Source: Leptothermofonsia sichuanensis E412 (GTDB lineage: Bacteria > Cyanobacteriota > Cyanobacteriia > Leptolyngbyales > Leptolyngbyaceae). From it: 64,000 bases of DNA. Made by a program: the position numbers and the translations under genes. The DNA lies in NCBI RefSeq assembly GCF_019891175.1, contig NZ_CP072600.1, positions 310,001 through 374,000 on the forward strand, read 5' to 3'. Position 1 is the first letter of the stretch; the number at the start of each line of letters is the position of its first letter. The notes below the pieces were generated by a model. That model did no database searches, was not told the DNA's origin, and saw only the letters and a list, made by a program, of their open reading frames with translations. Shown here piece after piece: positions 31,916 to 41,832 of this stretch.

Positions 31916-34006
31916 TCAGGGTGGCAGAACCTGATAAATCCTGGTCAATTGATCCCGCCCTTTTAAGGTTTCGCTGGCGACAAAGCAGGTTACAAAATGC
32001 CCCTGAATGTATTGATAGGTTTCCTGGCTGACCAGAATGCGGCATACGCCACTCTCCACTGATTTTTCAAAGGACTTGTCGTACCCCTCCAGCCGGGCAG
32101 CAACGTTGACGTTATCACCAATCGTGGTGTAGTCCAGCTTCTGGAAACCGCCCAGACTGCCAGCAACCACTTTCCCGGTGGAAATCCCTACCCGCATGGC
32201 TACGGTTGGCAGCCCTCTGGTCTGCCATTGCTGGTTTAGCTGTTCCAGGGTTTGCCCCATTGCCAGGGCACACTGTACGGCGTGGCAGGCGTCCTGGGCG
32301 ATCGCGGCTGTTGTTGTCCGTGGGATGGGCACCCCAAATACAGCCATAATCGAGTCGCCAATGAACTTATCGACGACACCACCATGAGCCACCACTACCT
32401 GTGCCATAGCTTCTAAATACTCATTCAGCCATTTCATCAGAATTTCCGGGTCGCTATGCTGAGCGATGGGTGTGAAATTTCGCAGGTCAGCAAACAATAC
32501 GGTTGCCGTCAGCTTGCGTCCGGGCAGTTGTCCCTGGTTCAACAACTGGGCGCGATCGCGCCATATGGCTTCGGCAATTTCTGGGGTGACGTGACGTTCA
32601 AATAGATTCATCACCAGTTGGCGATCAATATGTTCCAGGTTAGCGATGTAGGCAGTCAGCACGATCGCCGAACCTGTCAACGCCAGCAGTGCTGGAACAA
32701 GTGGCAACCACCAGTTGCCCAGAAATGCCATGTAGCAAATCCCGATCAGGCATCCGCCGGCCAGAAACAACCAACTGGCAGACAGTAGCAAAGTCTGGGT
32801 CGGTGTACCAGCCCCAGAGCGGAGTCGCCAGCTATAGGCTGCTCCTACACCAGACCAGAAGAATACCCATAGCCATTCCAGCGGTTCTGCCCAGACCAGG
32901 ATGGGAGAACGCCCATACAGCGCTGCACTCAGCAGTTGACTGGTAATGTTGGCATGAACTTCGACCCCGGTTGTCTGGGTGGGACCCGTGATCCGGTCGC
33001 GCTGGTTGAGATGAAAGAGTGTACCGCTGTAAGGAGTTGAGAAGAAGTCTTTGCCACTGCTGGCAGTGGTGCCAATTAAGACGATGCGATCGCGGGCCCA
33101 ATCCTGAGGCAGCCGGTCCTGTAAGACATCCTGCAAAGAAACAGAATCAAAGTGACCAGCCGGTCCCCGGAAGTTCAGCAAAATCTGGAAGCCCGTATCA
33201 TCCGTATGAACGTAGCCCCCATCATTTGACCGAAACCGTCTCAGGGGCGTCTGTCCGATCAGAAAAGACGGGACATGACTGGCAGGAACCGAGAGCGTTA
33301 TTCCCTCTGCCTGGAGGTAGAACATCGCCAGTTTCATCCCCAGACTCACCACCTGGGTTCCTGCCCCATCATCCGCAAACAGAATGGCACGCCGAACCTT
33401 TTCATCGGCATCGGGCAGCAAATTAATGAAACCGACCAGTCCCCGACGCTGGAGGGCTGGTGGGGGAGCAATGGCCTCCTGTTCGCCGTCCCCCACGGTA
33501 TAAACCCCAACCAGGTTGGGCATGGTTTCAAATACCCGTTTCAGGTCGGTATGTCCGGGTTCTACTGGCATGTCTCGCAGAATGTCCAGCCCGATCGCCC
33601 GGGGTTGCTGCCGGTGTATTTTTTCCAGTGCCTGTGCCAGGAACTGATCCGGGACTGGAAAGCCCAGGGTTTGCAGGTCAGATTCACGAATGCCAACGAT
33701 GACAATGCGCGGGTCAGGCGGCTCCAACGGACGCCAGCGAAAGAATTGGTCCAAAACTGCCCATTCCACCGCCTGTAACCCCCCAGTTAACCGCAATGCC
33801 ATCACACAGACTGCCAGGATCGGGCTGGCAAGCCAGACAACACGGCAGGTCCAGAGCTGCTGACGGATCGTTTTCCAGCGGAAGGGTTGGTGACGATCTT
33901 CACTCACATTGAGATATCCTGATAACGGGGCACAGAAGCAGAGCAGACAGGCGACAGCAGGTGGCTTTCTATACCCTATATTGTGGCTCAGTAATTGATT
34001 CGTCAT
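31916..34006 (-). CDS. CHASE2-domain class III adenylate cyclase
   Basis: The 696-residue protein has an N-terminal transmembrane helix (about 55-75), an extracytoplasmic CHASE2 sensor domain (about 80-370), a cluster of transmembrane helices (about 375-465) and a C-terminal cyclase domain (about 490-690). Catalytic residues are in place: metal ligands in FADLRNFT (Asp about 507) and GDSIMAVFG (Asp about 551), adenine-selecting Lys547 (VDKFIGD) and Asp625 (LDYTTIGD), and transition-state Asn634/Arg638 (NVNVAARLE). The product should therefore be cAMP. CHASE2 senses an unknown periplasmic signal. It sits between the DUF928 and exoprotein genes on the same strand. Confidence 0.9.
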   Translation of the reverse strand: MTNQLLSHNIGYRKPPAVACLLCFCAPLSGYLNVSEDRHQPFRWKTIRQQLWTCRVVWLASPILAVCVMALRLTGGLQAVEWAVLDQFFRWRPLEPPDPRIVIVGIRESDLQTLGFPVPDQFLAQALEKIHRQQPRAIGLDILRDMPVEPGHTDLKRVFETMPNLVGVYTVGDGEQEAIAPPPALQRRGLVGFINLLPDADEKVRRAILFADDGAGTQVVSLGMKLAMFYLQAEGITLSVPASHVPSFLIGQTPLRRFRSNDGGYVHTDDTGFQILLNFRGPAGHFDSVSLQDVLQDRLPQDWARDRIVLIGTTASSGKDFFSTPYSGTLFHLNQRDRITGPTQTTGVEVHANITSQLLSAALYGRSPILVWAEPLEWLWVFFWSGVGAAYSWRLRSGAGTPTQTLLLSASWLFLAGGCLIGICYMAFLGNWWLPLVPALLALTGSAIVLTAYIANLEHIDRQLVMNLFERHVTPEIAEAIWRDRAQLLNQGQLPGRKLTATVLFADLRNFTPIAQHSDPEILMKWLNEYLEAMAQVVVAHGGVVDKFIGDSIMAVFGVPIPRTTTAAIAQDACHAVQCALAMGQTLEQLNQQWQTRGLPTVAMRVGISTGKVVAGSLGGFQKLDYTTIGDNVNVAARLEGYDKSFEKSVESGVCRILVSQETYQYIQGHFVTCFVASETLKGRDQLTRIYQVLPP

Positions 34007-34070
34007 CTCAACTACTTCGTTAAGTCTTCACAGCGAATCGAATCTTCCATCAGGAATATCTTCCAGCCCC

Positions 34071-37000
34071 CTAATCAGGTGGGCAAAGAAAGTCTGGTGA
34101 GGTGGTTGGGGAAATGAGGTGATCGCTGACTGCCAGCAGTTGGGTGCTGGTGCCCAGGACAATCCGCCCATCGGGCAGGGTTATCATTCCTTCGGCTTCC
34201 TGAATCGGGTCGCCCGGTTGCCAGGGAGCGATCGCAACTCGGCGGGTAGCCGGAACGGCGGCGGATGGGTGAGTTTGAACCGGGCGATCGCGGCGACTGG
34301 CGGTGGTGGTGGCATCAGGCATCTCGTACCAGCCACTCATACTGCCAGAGGGGGTGGCGGGCAATCCCCCGGTGCCGGTCACGACAAAACTGCCCTGAGT
34401 CCGATTGCGACGGGCAATACAACTGCTGGCAATGATTCGATCCGGGCTGACAAACGCTGTTGCCAACTGGGTCAGGGCATTCTGCACATTCACATCCGGT
34501 GTGTTCAGTTGCACCACCCCTGCCAGCCCAAATTCTGAACTGGCGGTGATGTCACTCAGGGGTGTCAGCCGTTCTCGAAACTCCAGCCCAAAGATCCCCT
34601 GGGCGGTAATGTTCACGTTCCCCCCCCGTCCCGTGAAGGCATTGGCCATGATGTCGCTGTTTTCCTCCGGGATGGCAATGATGAATCCTCCTGGGGCGTT
34701 GATGGTGATGTTGCCACCATTGCCGCCTTGCTGAGCCGTCCCAGCGGTGGCAGAGATCAGACTACCCTGGCGCAACAGCAAGGTGTCTCGCAGATTAAGG
34801 CGGATATTGCCGCCATCCACCGTGGCCGATTCCGCACTGAGAATGCCCTGCGTAAGCCGAAAATCGGTGGCATTCACTGTGATATCTCCTGCCCCACCAG
34901 TTGCCTGGGAGCGGACATAGATGCCGCTGTTGGGACTGAGGGGGGCAACGTTGTTACCAAATTGACCCACCCGCTCGCCGAAGGTCGGGTCCGTACCAGC
35001 GATTGTGACTCGTCCTCTGGTGTTGAGGGTGATACTGCCAGCTCGTCCACGGCCTTCGGTAATGGCGAGAAGCTGTCCCCCGCGAAGGATATCAACGGTG
35101 CTGGCATCGAGGGTGATGTTGCCACTGTTGCCATCGGCAAAGGTGCGGGCATCCAGGACGGCTCCATCGGTCAGGCGAAATGCATTCGTGCGCACGATAA
35201 TATTTCCCCCTGAACCGGGAGAGGCTGTGGAGGTAAAGAAGGCACTGGAACGCCCGGTGAACGGGTTGGTTCCCCCAATCCGGACGGTTTGCATCCCATC
35301 CACCACAATATTGCCTGCATCTCCGCTTCCTCCAGTACTGGTGACCAGTTGTGAGCCGTCCAGCAACTCCAGGGACTCTGACACCAGCCTGACATCGCCG
35401 CCCCTGCCCTCTGCGCCAACGAGCACATTACTGAATATGCCACTGGAGGACTGCCCATCCCCACTGATGCCTGCCAGGAGAATGCGATCGCGGGCGACAA
35501 CCTGCACATTGCCAGCATTCCCTTTGCTCTGCGTACTGGTCACCAGTTGGCCTCCATTCAAGAATTCCAGGGTTCCGGTCCTGATCTGGACATGCCCGCC
35601 ATCTCCTTCTGCGCCAGAGACCACATTGCTGAACACGGCACTGGTGAACCAGCCGTTGGCACTGGTGCCCGAAAGTGTGGTGCGATCGCCCACGTCAATC
35701 AGGACGTTGCCGGCATTGCCTTTGCCTCCGGTGTTAGCGATCAGTTGTGCCCCCTGCAACACGTCCAGAGTTCTGGTCCTGATCTGGATATTGCCGCCAT
35801 TTCCTTCCGCTCCCAGGATGACATTGCTGAACACCGCACTGGGGAACCAGCCATTGGCACTGGTGCCCGAAAGCATCGCCCGATCGCCCACGTCAATCAG
35901 GACATTGCCCGCATTGCCTTTGCCCTGGGTATTGGCCACGATCTGCCCCCCCTGCAACACCTCCAGGGTTCCGGTTCTGATCTGGATATTGCCGCCATTC
36001 CCCTCCGCCCCCAGGATGACATTGCTGAACACCGCACTGGGGAACCAGCCGTTGGCACTGGTGCCCCCAAATGTCGTGCGATCGCCCACCTCAATCAGCA
36101 CATTTCCGGCATCTCCGCTGCCCCGGGTACTGGCAAGCAATTGCCCCCCGGCAGACAACACCAGCGTTCCTGTGGTGACCCGGACATCACCGCCCCTGCC
36201 CGTTGCCCCCGACTCTACCGTACTGAACGCTGCACTGGGGTATAGCCCATCCCCACTGGTGCCGGTGAAGTGGGTGCGATCGTGGACCTGAATCACAATA
36301 TTGCCAGCGTCGCCAGTACCAAACGTACTGGCACTCAATTGGGCACCGCTTGACACATCCAGCGTCCTGGCTGTGATTTGAACATCGCCGCCCCGTCCTC
36401 TTGCCCCCACCTGCACCCGGCTGAAAGCCCCCCCCGGCAGGCGTCCGTCATTCTGAAAACTGCCGGTCAGGGTCACCTGATTCGGTGACTCAATCCGGAT
36501 GTTTCCCGCATTGCCAATCCCAAAGGTTTCACTACTCAGTTGGGCACCGTTCGCTACGGTCAGGTTGCCAGCGAAGAGGTCAATCTGACCCGCATTGCCA
36601 ATTCCATAGGTTGCCGCCTGAATGGAAGCACCATCGCTGACCAGCAACCCCTGGGAGGCTTCTAACCGGATGTTCCCTGCATTGCCCTCAGCAAAAAGAT
36701 TGGTGGTTCCAACCACCGCATTCCCAATCAGGGAAATCGTCGGTGCCTGCAAGAGGACATTTCCCCCATCTCCTATGCCTGAAAAACCGGATAGAGAAGC
36801 AACCGTACTGGAGATTCCGCTCACCTGTGCAGATTGACTGACCAGGGAAATGGACTCAGTGGCGTGAATGACCACGTTCCCCGCGTTGCCCTGTCCCACG
36901 CTAAACGATGAGATGCCAGTGCCATTTTCAATTTCAATGGTGCGTCCCGTAATCTGAAGGTTGCCACTACTGCCAATACCGCCCAGAAGACCACTACCAA

Positions 37001-38054
37001 TTGCACTGCCATTGGCGATACGCACAGTTCCCGTAGCATCGATGCGAATATCCCCTGCTCGACTATCGATAGCTCCTGAACCAGTTCCAATGCCTGTAAA
37101 AATGCCACTGCCGTTGGCCAGGGTGAGATCGTGAGTCTGAATGGCAAGACTTCCCCCTGCTGCAAACGCAGTGATTTCAGCCTGCTCCGCCAGAACAATG
37201 CTGCCCCTGGGCAGGCTGCTGGGAAACCCTAACTGCCAGAGAGGACCATTGCCGATCAACCCCACAGTTCCCTCGCCTGCAACACTGCCCAGCTCGATGC
37301 GCCCCCCCGGTGCTGTGAGTTTTCCGCCGTTTTGTCCCACTTCCACGGGGATCAGATTGAGATTGCCACCTACCAGCAACAGGCTTTGACCATCCAGAAC
37401 CTGAAGCCCGTTGATGGGGCGATCGCTCGCTCCATTCAGGGCAAATCCCAGAGCTGTGCTGGTGGCAGTGGAATGGTTGGTGATGGTTGCCTGGGGAGTG
37501 AGGGCGTTAAAAAACAGGGCTGAAGGATCCACAGTGAGCAGATTGCTGCTACCAGGGTTGGAGGCACTGAAACTGCCAGACTCGCCCAACAGAACAGCAC
37601 TGGCGGTGGTGGCAAGGAAAGAACCCCCGACATCCAGACTGGCATTGGGACCAAAAATGATGCCATTCGGGTTGATCAGAAACAGATTGGGCCGGGAACC
37701 GCCAAAGGTGCCGAGCGTCCCGTCGATCAGGGATTGGTTGGCTCCCGTGACCCGCGCCAGAATATTCTGAATGCCTGCTGGACTATCAAAATAAGCGCTC
37801 CATCCGGCAGCCACGTTGAATTCCTGGAAACTGTGGAACAGATTTCTTTCCCGGATAGCTCCGCCAACAATGAAATCAGTTCTAAAGTCAGAAAGTCGCA
37901 GGTAATCGGAGCTTTCGGCTCCCAGGGTGTTGTCGGGCACAATCACGCTCTGAGCAAAGGCTGGTTGACCGGAGAGGGCGATCGCCCCGCCCATCAGCAA
38001 CCACCCCATCCATTCAAACGTCCAGAAACAGCACTGCTGAAAATGTGGTTTCAT
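34071..38054 (-). CDS. TpsA-like filamentous-haemagglutinin exoprotein
   Basis: I start at ATG 38054 (GGAG 8 nt upstream) because residues 1-35 then form a signal peptide ending PAFAQ-S; upstream codons to 38174 are dispensable. The mature protein begins with the TPS secretion domain (NTLGAESS; LFLINPNGIIFGPNASLDVGGSFLATTA), followed by about 1000 residues of right-handed beta-helix with repeated GNAGNVLIDVGDR and GGNIQIRTGTLEV motifs, and a C-terminal segment with Cys (IIASSCIARRNRTQGSF) seen in cyanobacterial members. The family is exported by a TpsB/FhaC outer-membrane porin and works as an adhesin or surface protein. No TpsB gene is in the window. Confidence 0.88.
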   Translation of the reverse strand: MKPHFQQCCFWTFEWMGWLLMGGAIALSGQPAFAQSVIVPDNTLGAESSDYLRLSDFRTDFIVGGAIRERNLFHSFQEFNVAAGWSAYFDSPAGIQNILARVTGANQSLIDGTLGTFGGSRPNLFLINPNGIIFGPNASLDVGGSFLATTASAVLLGESGSFSASNPGSSNLLTVDPSALFFNALTPQATITNHSTATSTALGFALNGASDRPINGLQVLDGQSLLLVGGNLNLIPVEVGQNGGKLTAPGGRIELGSVAGEGTVGLIGNGPLWQLGFPSSLPRGSIVLAEQAEITAFAAGGSLAIQTHDLTLANGSGIFTGIGTGSGAIDSRAGDIRIDATGTVRIANGSAIGSGLLGGIGSSGNLQITGRTIEIENGTGISSFSVGQGNAGNVVIHATESISLVSQSAQVSGISSTVASLSGFSGIGDGGNVLLQAPTISLIGNAVVGTTNLFAEGNAGNIRLEASQGLLVSDGASIQAATYGIGNAGQIDLFAGNLTVANGAQLSSETFGIGNAGNIRIESPNQVTLTGSFQNDGRLPGGAFSRVQVGARGRGGDVQITARTLDVSSGAQLSASTFGTGDAGNIVIQVHDRTHFTGTSGDGLYPSAAFSTVESGATGRGGDVRVTTGTLVLSAGGQLLASTRGSGDAGNVLIEVGDRTTFGGTSANGWFPSAVFSNVILGAEGNGGNIQIRTGTLEVLQGGQIVANTQGKGNAGNVLIDVGDRAMLSGTSANGWFPSAVFSNVILGAEGNGGNIQIRTRTLDVLQGAQLIANTGGKGNAGNVLIDVGDRTTLSGTSANGWFTSAVFSNVVSGAEGDGGHVQIRTGTLEFLNGGQLVTSTQSKGNAGNVQVVARDRILLAGISGDGQSSSGIFSNVLVGAEGRGGDVRLVSESLELLDGSQLVTSTGGSGDAGNIVVDGMQTVRIGGTNPFTGRSSAFFTSTASPGSGGNIIVRTNAFRLTDGAVLDARTFADGNSGNITLDASTVDILRGGQLLAITEGRGRAGSITLNTRGRVTIAGTDPTFGERVGQFGNNVAPLSPNSGIYVRSQATGGAGDITVNATDFRLTQGILSAESATVDGGNIRLNLRDTLLLRQGSLISATAGTAQQGGNGGNITINAPGGFIIAIPEENSDIMANAFTGRGGNVNITAQGIFGLEFRERLTPLSDITASSEFGLAGVVQLNTPDVNVQNALTQLATAFVSPDRIIASSCIARRNRTQGSFVVTGTGGLPATPSGSMSGWYEMPDATTTASRRDRPVQTHPSAAVPATRRVAIAPWQPGDPIQEAEGMITLPDGRIVLGTSTQLLAVSDHLISPTTSPDFLCPPD
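35560..36110. repeat. long internal repeats in the exoprotein gene
   Basis: Units of roughly 200 bp encoding a motif with GTSANGW(F)PSAVFSNV(I)LGAEG are nearly identical in DNA at about 35560-35750, 35760-35930 and 35940-36110. They would favour unequal recombination and length variation of the exoprotein. Confidence 0.8.
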
Positions 38055-38182
38055 ACATGATCTCCACCTGAGTCCCCGCCCATGCTCGATATAGTGATCG
38101 CCATGCGGGTCAGGACAAATTAGCCAATGCAAACCCTGCTCATCCGGTCTTTTTCCCCCTGTCCCCTGTGCCAAATCGTCTC

Positions 38183-41023
38183 CTATAGCCAGTTGCCAAT
38201 CAACACAAACGGTGACCAGACAGCGGGGTGGGTGTGTTCAAACTGAGAACTGCGCAACATGGTGAGTTGCGCCTGTCTTAAGGCTTCGGCTTTGGTCACC
38301 TGGGGCTGGCGCAACTGCCGGTAAAACTCCGTGATCAGCGGTACGGTGGCGGCATCGTTAATCGTCCACAGAGTTGCCACAGCACTCTTGACCCCTGCCC
38401 GCACAGCCACTCCAGCAATTCCCAGAGCCGCCCGATTATCCCCTGTAGCTGTTTCACAGGCACTCAGGGTCAGCAGTTCCACCGGTTGCAGACTGGGACG
38501 CAGTCGCAGCAGATTATCCAGCTCATTCAGGCGCAGCTTGCCATCAAACCCCAGCAGGTAGGTGCTGTCGGCATCGGGACCAAACTTACCGTGGGTGGCA
38601 ATGTGGACAATGGGGTAGCTGCTTTTTTGCAGGTGTGCCTGAAGCTCAGAGACATTAAATTGACCATCCAGCAACCGGGTGCCTCCCAGAATTTGCTTGA
38701 CTTCTTTCGTTTCTTCACTGACAAACGCGAGTGGGGCAAACTGTTCTCGTTGCACGGTCAAACCCAGGATCAATGCTTGCAGATTGGAGCGATCGCCCGA
38801 TTGCCGCACCGTCAAACGCAGTCCCGGTGTGGTGGCAACAGCATACTTCTCAATCAGAAATTGCTGGCCATCATAGAGTGCCGCCATTGGCACATTCCGC
38901 AAGGCTCCATCGTTGACAAACACCAGGGTATGGGGCTGCGCGGCGGCCAGTTCCGCTTCCAGGGGACGGATCAGTAAATCGTAGAGCTTCTCTGCCTGGG
39001 CACGGTACTCCAGGGTTGCCCGGTCTTCCAGGTGTCGGCGTAGCTGATCAATTTCCAGTTGCATCTGGTGCCCACCCAGGGGCACCGAATAGGCAATCAG
39101 CCGACCGTCCGCAGGTGGGGTTGCCGCTGCTGGCACAGCCTTACCTGCTGCCACCGGGGAATTTGCTTCTGTAGAAGCTCCTGGCAGTCGCAGGATCATG
39201 TCAGTCCGGTCGTTGAGAATGACCGAGTACAGAACGGCAGTTCGATCCTGCCCGGTGGGGCTGCGATCGCCAGCGAATTGGGCAACTTCTACACAATCAT
39301 CCCCAAAAAAGTTTTGCAACTCCGCCAGTTTGAGGGACTCCAGAACATCCAGCACCTCTTCCAGAAAGGGAGACGAGTAAAACCTGCCTGCCATCCTGTT
39401 TTCTGCCTTCTGCCTTTTGCCTTCTGCCTTCTGTCTCCTCTCCCCTCTCGCCTCTCCCCTCTCTTCCGCCTTCTGTTTTCCCTCTCCAGTTTCCTGCTCC
39501 AGCAACAGTTCAATCAACTCCCGGTAAACAGGTTCTACCGCGTCCCGGAAATCAAACTGCAAATCCCGACTGGCAGCGACGATATCACTGCGAATGGTTT
39601 TCAGGGTGGCGATCGCCTGGCGGTAGGAGGCGATCGCGGGCAGCCCTTCTCCCCGGTCGCGGCGGAGTTGCCCTGCCTGCCATTGCCAGCGATACAGGCT
39701 ATCCCCCGCGTTAGCATTCTGGGCGACCAGTTGTGCCTGGATCGTCAGTTGCAGCGCCTGATCGGGCTGGCTGTAGCGATACAGGCGTCCCAGATTCCCC
39801 AGGGCATAGGACTCCGTCCGTCCATCCCCCAGGTGGCGGGTGACCGTGAGTGCCCGGTTTAAGATCGCTTCAATTTGAGCGAACTCTGCTCCCTGGTCGC
39901 CGAGAGTGGGTACCGGAGATTGGGCGGGTGCCTCATTGACCAGGCGATCGCAGAGATGAACCGGCGAGGAAATCAGCGGTTGCAATGCCAGACCACTTGC
40001 CAGAGTTGCTGCCCTATCGGTTGCTGGAGTGGAATCCGGCTCTGCCATCTGTAACCAGCTTTCTGCCAGATTAATCAGCAGGAATGCCTTTTCTCGGGAG
40101 TCTGGTTGGGCGTCCAGCAGGGTAAGGAGCCGCTGGAGATCGCGGCGGATGGCCGCCAGGTCTGGAGCGGGCAACTGTGCCCGCAGTCGGTTCAGATTCA
40201 GGAGCGCCCTGGCTTCGGTCAGTCCATTCTCCAGCGTTTGACTGATTGCCACACTGTCATGGAAACTACTCTGAGCGGCAGCCACATCCTGTCCCAGACT
40301 GGTGATTAATTCAGCGGCGGTCTGGTTGTTGCCCCCCAGGCAGGCAGTATGTGCCCGATAGAGGGACCGCTCAGCCCGACTGACATACCCATTGCCCAGA
40401 TTATTCAGAAGTGTGGCGAGGGTATCAGAATGCCCCAGCGTTCTGGCAAGGGACTGAGCTTTATTGTGGGCAGCAATCGCCCCGTCGTAATCCCCAGCCC
40501 CCCAGTAGGCTCTGCCCAGAGCACCCTGGGCGATCGCCTGGGTCTCCGGATCGCCTGTGATGGTTGCCAGATCCATAGCCGTCTGGAGCCGTGCAATGGC
40601 CTGCTGATGTTGCCCCAGTTCGCTGTATGCCTGCGCCTGCTGGGTCAGAACCTGTGCCAGGGAGCGACGACCTGTCCTCTCTGGCTGTGACTGGTAGATC
40701 TGAATGGCCTGCTGCCAGTGGGCGATCGCCTGGTTTAACTGCCCAATCTGACGGTAAGCTCGTCCCAGGCTGGTATGGATGGTTGCCTGCTCCTGCCTGG
40801 CAGAGGTTTGTTGAAGGGCCTGTTCCCAGCGGGCGATCGCGGCTTTGAAATCGCCTGCCGTGTAATTCTGGTTCCCCTGCTGGGTGAGTGAACCAGCACC
40901 AGACAGTTGGGCAACTACGGATGCGGTCAGCGATCGCCCTGGCACAAGACCGAATAAACCGGAAACAACCAGACTTGCCAGAAACCGTCTCAAATAACCT
41001 GAAGGCTGAAAGAATCGGGGCAT
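38183..41023 (-). CDS. secreted TPR-CHAT protease-like protein
   Basis: The 946-residue protein has an N-terminal hydrophobic signal (FLASLVVSGLFGLVPG), about nine TPRs (residues about 45-480) and a C-terminal CHAT domain (about 640-946). The caspase-like dyad is intact: His811 in HIATHGKFG and Cys856 in LLTLSACETATG. CHAT proteases cleave proteins and are often paired with TPR sensors. Between TPRs and CHAT (about 515-545) is a Lys/Gln/Glu-rich stretch with repeated RRQKAEGKRQKAEN, encoded by a low-complexity repeat. The gene begins 143 bp before the exoprotein coding region on the same strand, suggesting it acts on, or with, that exoprotein. Confidence 0.88.
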   Translation of the reverse strand: MPRFFQPSGYLRRFLASLVVSGLFGLVPGRSLTASVVAQLSGAGSLTQQGNQNYTAGDFKAAIARWEQALQQTSARQEQATIHTSLGRAYRQIGQLNQAIAHWQQAIQIYQSQPERTGRRSLAQVLTQQAQAYSELGQHQQAIARLQTAMDLATITGDPETQAIAQGALGRAYWGAGDYDGAIAAHNKAQSLARTLGHSDTLATLLNNLGNGYVSRAERSLYRAHTACLGGNNQTAAELITSLGQDVAAAQSSFHDSVAISQTLENGLTEARALLNLNRLRAQLPAPDLAAIRRDLQRLLTLLDAQPDSREKAFLLINLAESWLQMAEPDSTPATDRAATLASGLALQPLISSPVHLCDRLVNEAPAQSPVPTLGDQGAEFAQIEAILNRALTVTRHLGDGRTESYALGNLGRLYRYSQPDQALQLTIQAQLVAQNANAGDSLYRWQWQAGQLRRDRGEGLPAIASYRQAIATLKTIRSDIVAASRDLQFDFRDAVEPVYRELIELLLEQETGEGKQKAEERGEARGERRQKAEGKRQKAENRMAGRFYSSPFLEEVLDVLESLKLAELQNFFGDDCVEVAQFAGDRSPTGQDRTAVLYSVILNDRTDMILRLPGASTEANSPVAAGKAVPAAATPPADGRLIAYSVPLGGHQMQLEIDQLRRHLEDRATLEYRAQAEKLYDLLIRPLEAELAAAQPHTLVFVNDGALRNVPMAALYDGQQFLIEKYAVATTPGLRLTVRQSGDRSNLQALILGLTVQREQFAPLAFVSEETKEVKQILGGTRLLDGQFNVSELQAHLQKSSYPIVHIATHGKFGPDADSTYLLGFDGKLRLNELDNLLRLRPSLQPVELLTLSACETATGDNRAALGIAGVAVRAGVKSAVATLWTINDAATVPLITEFYRQLRQPQVTKAEALRQAQLTMLRSSQFEHTHPAVWSPFVLIGNWL

Positions 41024-41331
41024 GATCGTTCCCTCCCTTCATTTCACTTTCAGCGGCGTTGCTGACCCTGGGTGTGCCTCAGAAAGTTGGATCAATCAAA
41101 ACCAGGCTTCTGTCTATCCTGCGATGCCGCACCCTACTTTCAGTCATATCTTGAGCCATATCTCCAGGATAAACTGACTACTTAATTAACATGCAGTTCG
41201 CACAAAAATCGTAGTATAGCGGGGAACAGGCAGGGAAAAGGGAAAGATGATGGGATCAGGTGCTGAGCCTTCAATTTGTCCTGACCTGAGTGGCTACCGC
41301 TAATAACGCCAGAGTGGGAGTGTTCTGGATG

Positions 41332-41413
41332 GCGCTGCTGAATAGCAGTATGAATTGGAACGAAGTTTCAATTCATACACGCTCTAATTCATACCCAGAT
41401 TCAGCAATGCCGT
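41332..41413. repeat. family C hairpin repeat, copy 3
   Basis: GCTGCTGAATAGCAGTATG opens the copy, the centre is TTGGAACGAAGTTTCAATTC and the end is CCCAGATTCAGCAATGCC, which is the reverse complement of the copy 1 layout. Confidence 0.8.
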
Positions 41414-41724
41414 TCTGGATAGATGAATGGGATCTCGCAGGAACGTTTCTACTACAACAAGTCGGAAGTCTACATACCTTCCCTCCCGCCCACCCTGCGG
41501 GAAGCAGGCTACATCTCCCAGCCCATTCTTCCAAACAGGGAGAAGGAGAGCCAGATCAAAGTCCCGCTCTCCATTTGGGAGGGGATTCAGGGTGAGGGCA
41601 TATCAGTTCAGTCGTTGCAGCTTTGGTTCCTGAGTGGAAAACCGGCACTTGAATGGGGGTTTACCGCCATCAGCCGCCATCATCGTTGAAGAGCGTGTGC
41701 TCATAATCTCGTTTACTAAGCGTG

Positions 41725-41805
41725 GCTGAAAAGCTGGATGAATTGAAACGAAGTTTCAATTCATCCAGCACCTTTTTCGTGCCTAGATTTAGCAATGCCC
41801 GTTTA
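41725..41805. repeat. family C hairpin repeat, copy 4
   Basis: The stem AGCTGGATGAATTGAAAC/GTTTCAATTCATCCAGC is perfect here around GAA(A), and the right end GATTTAGCAATGCC matches copy 3. Confidence 0.8.
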
Positions 41806-41832
41806 CTGGAATCGGGCGGCTGTGTCAGGCGG

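Larger units (their letters stand above)
41024..41832. other. intergenic region with two family C repeats
   Basis: Family C hairpin copies lie at 41332-41413 and 41725-41805, in the orientation opposite to copy 1 at 6085. Between them (41420-41690) open frames on the plus strand show no family features and no ribosome-binding site. I see no supported gene. Confidence 0.6.

Noticed and set aside
35005-36291. A 428-residue plus-strand gene
   Set aside because: It is antisense to the repetitive exoprotein gene, Pro/Ser-rich, with no motif.
41423-41689. An 88-residue plus-strand gene between the CHAT and pseudo-caspase genes
   Set aside because: No ribosome-binding site, no family pattern, and it starts next to a family C repeat.
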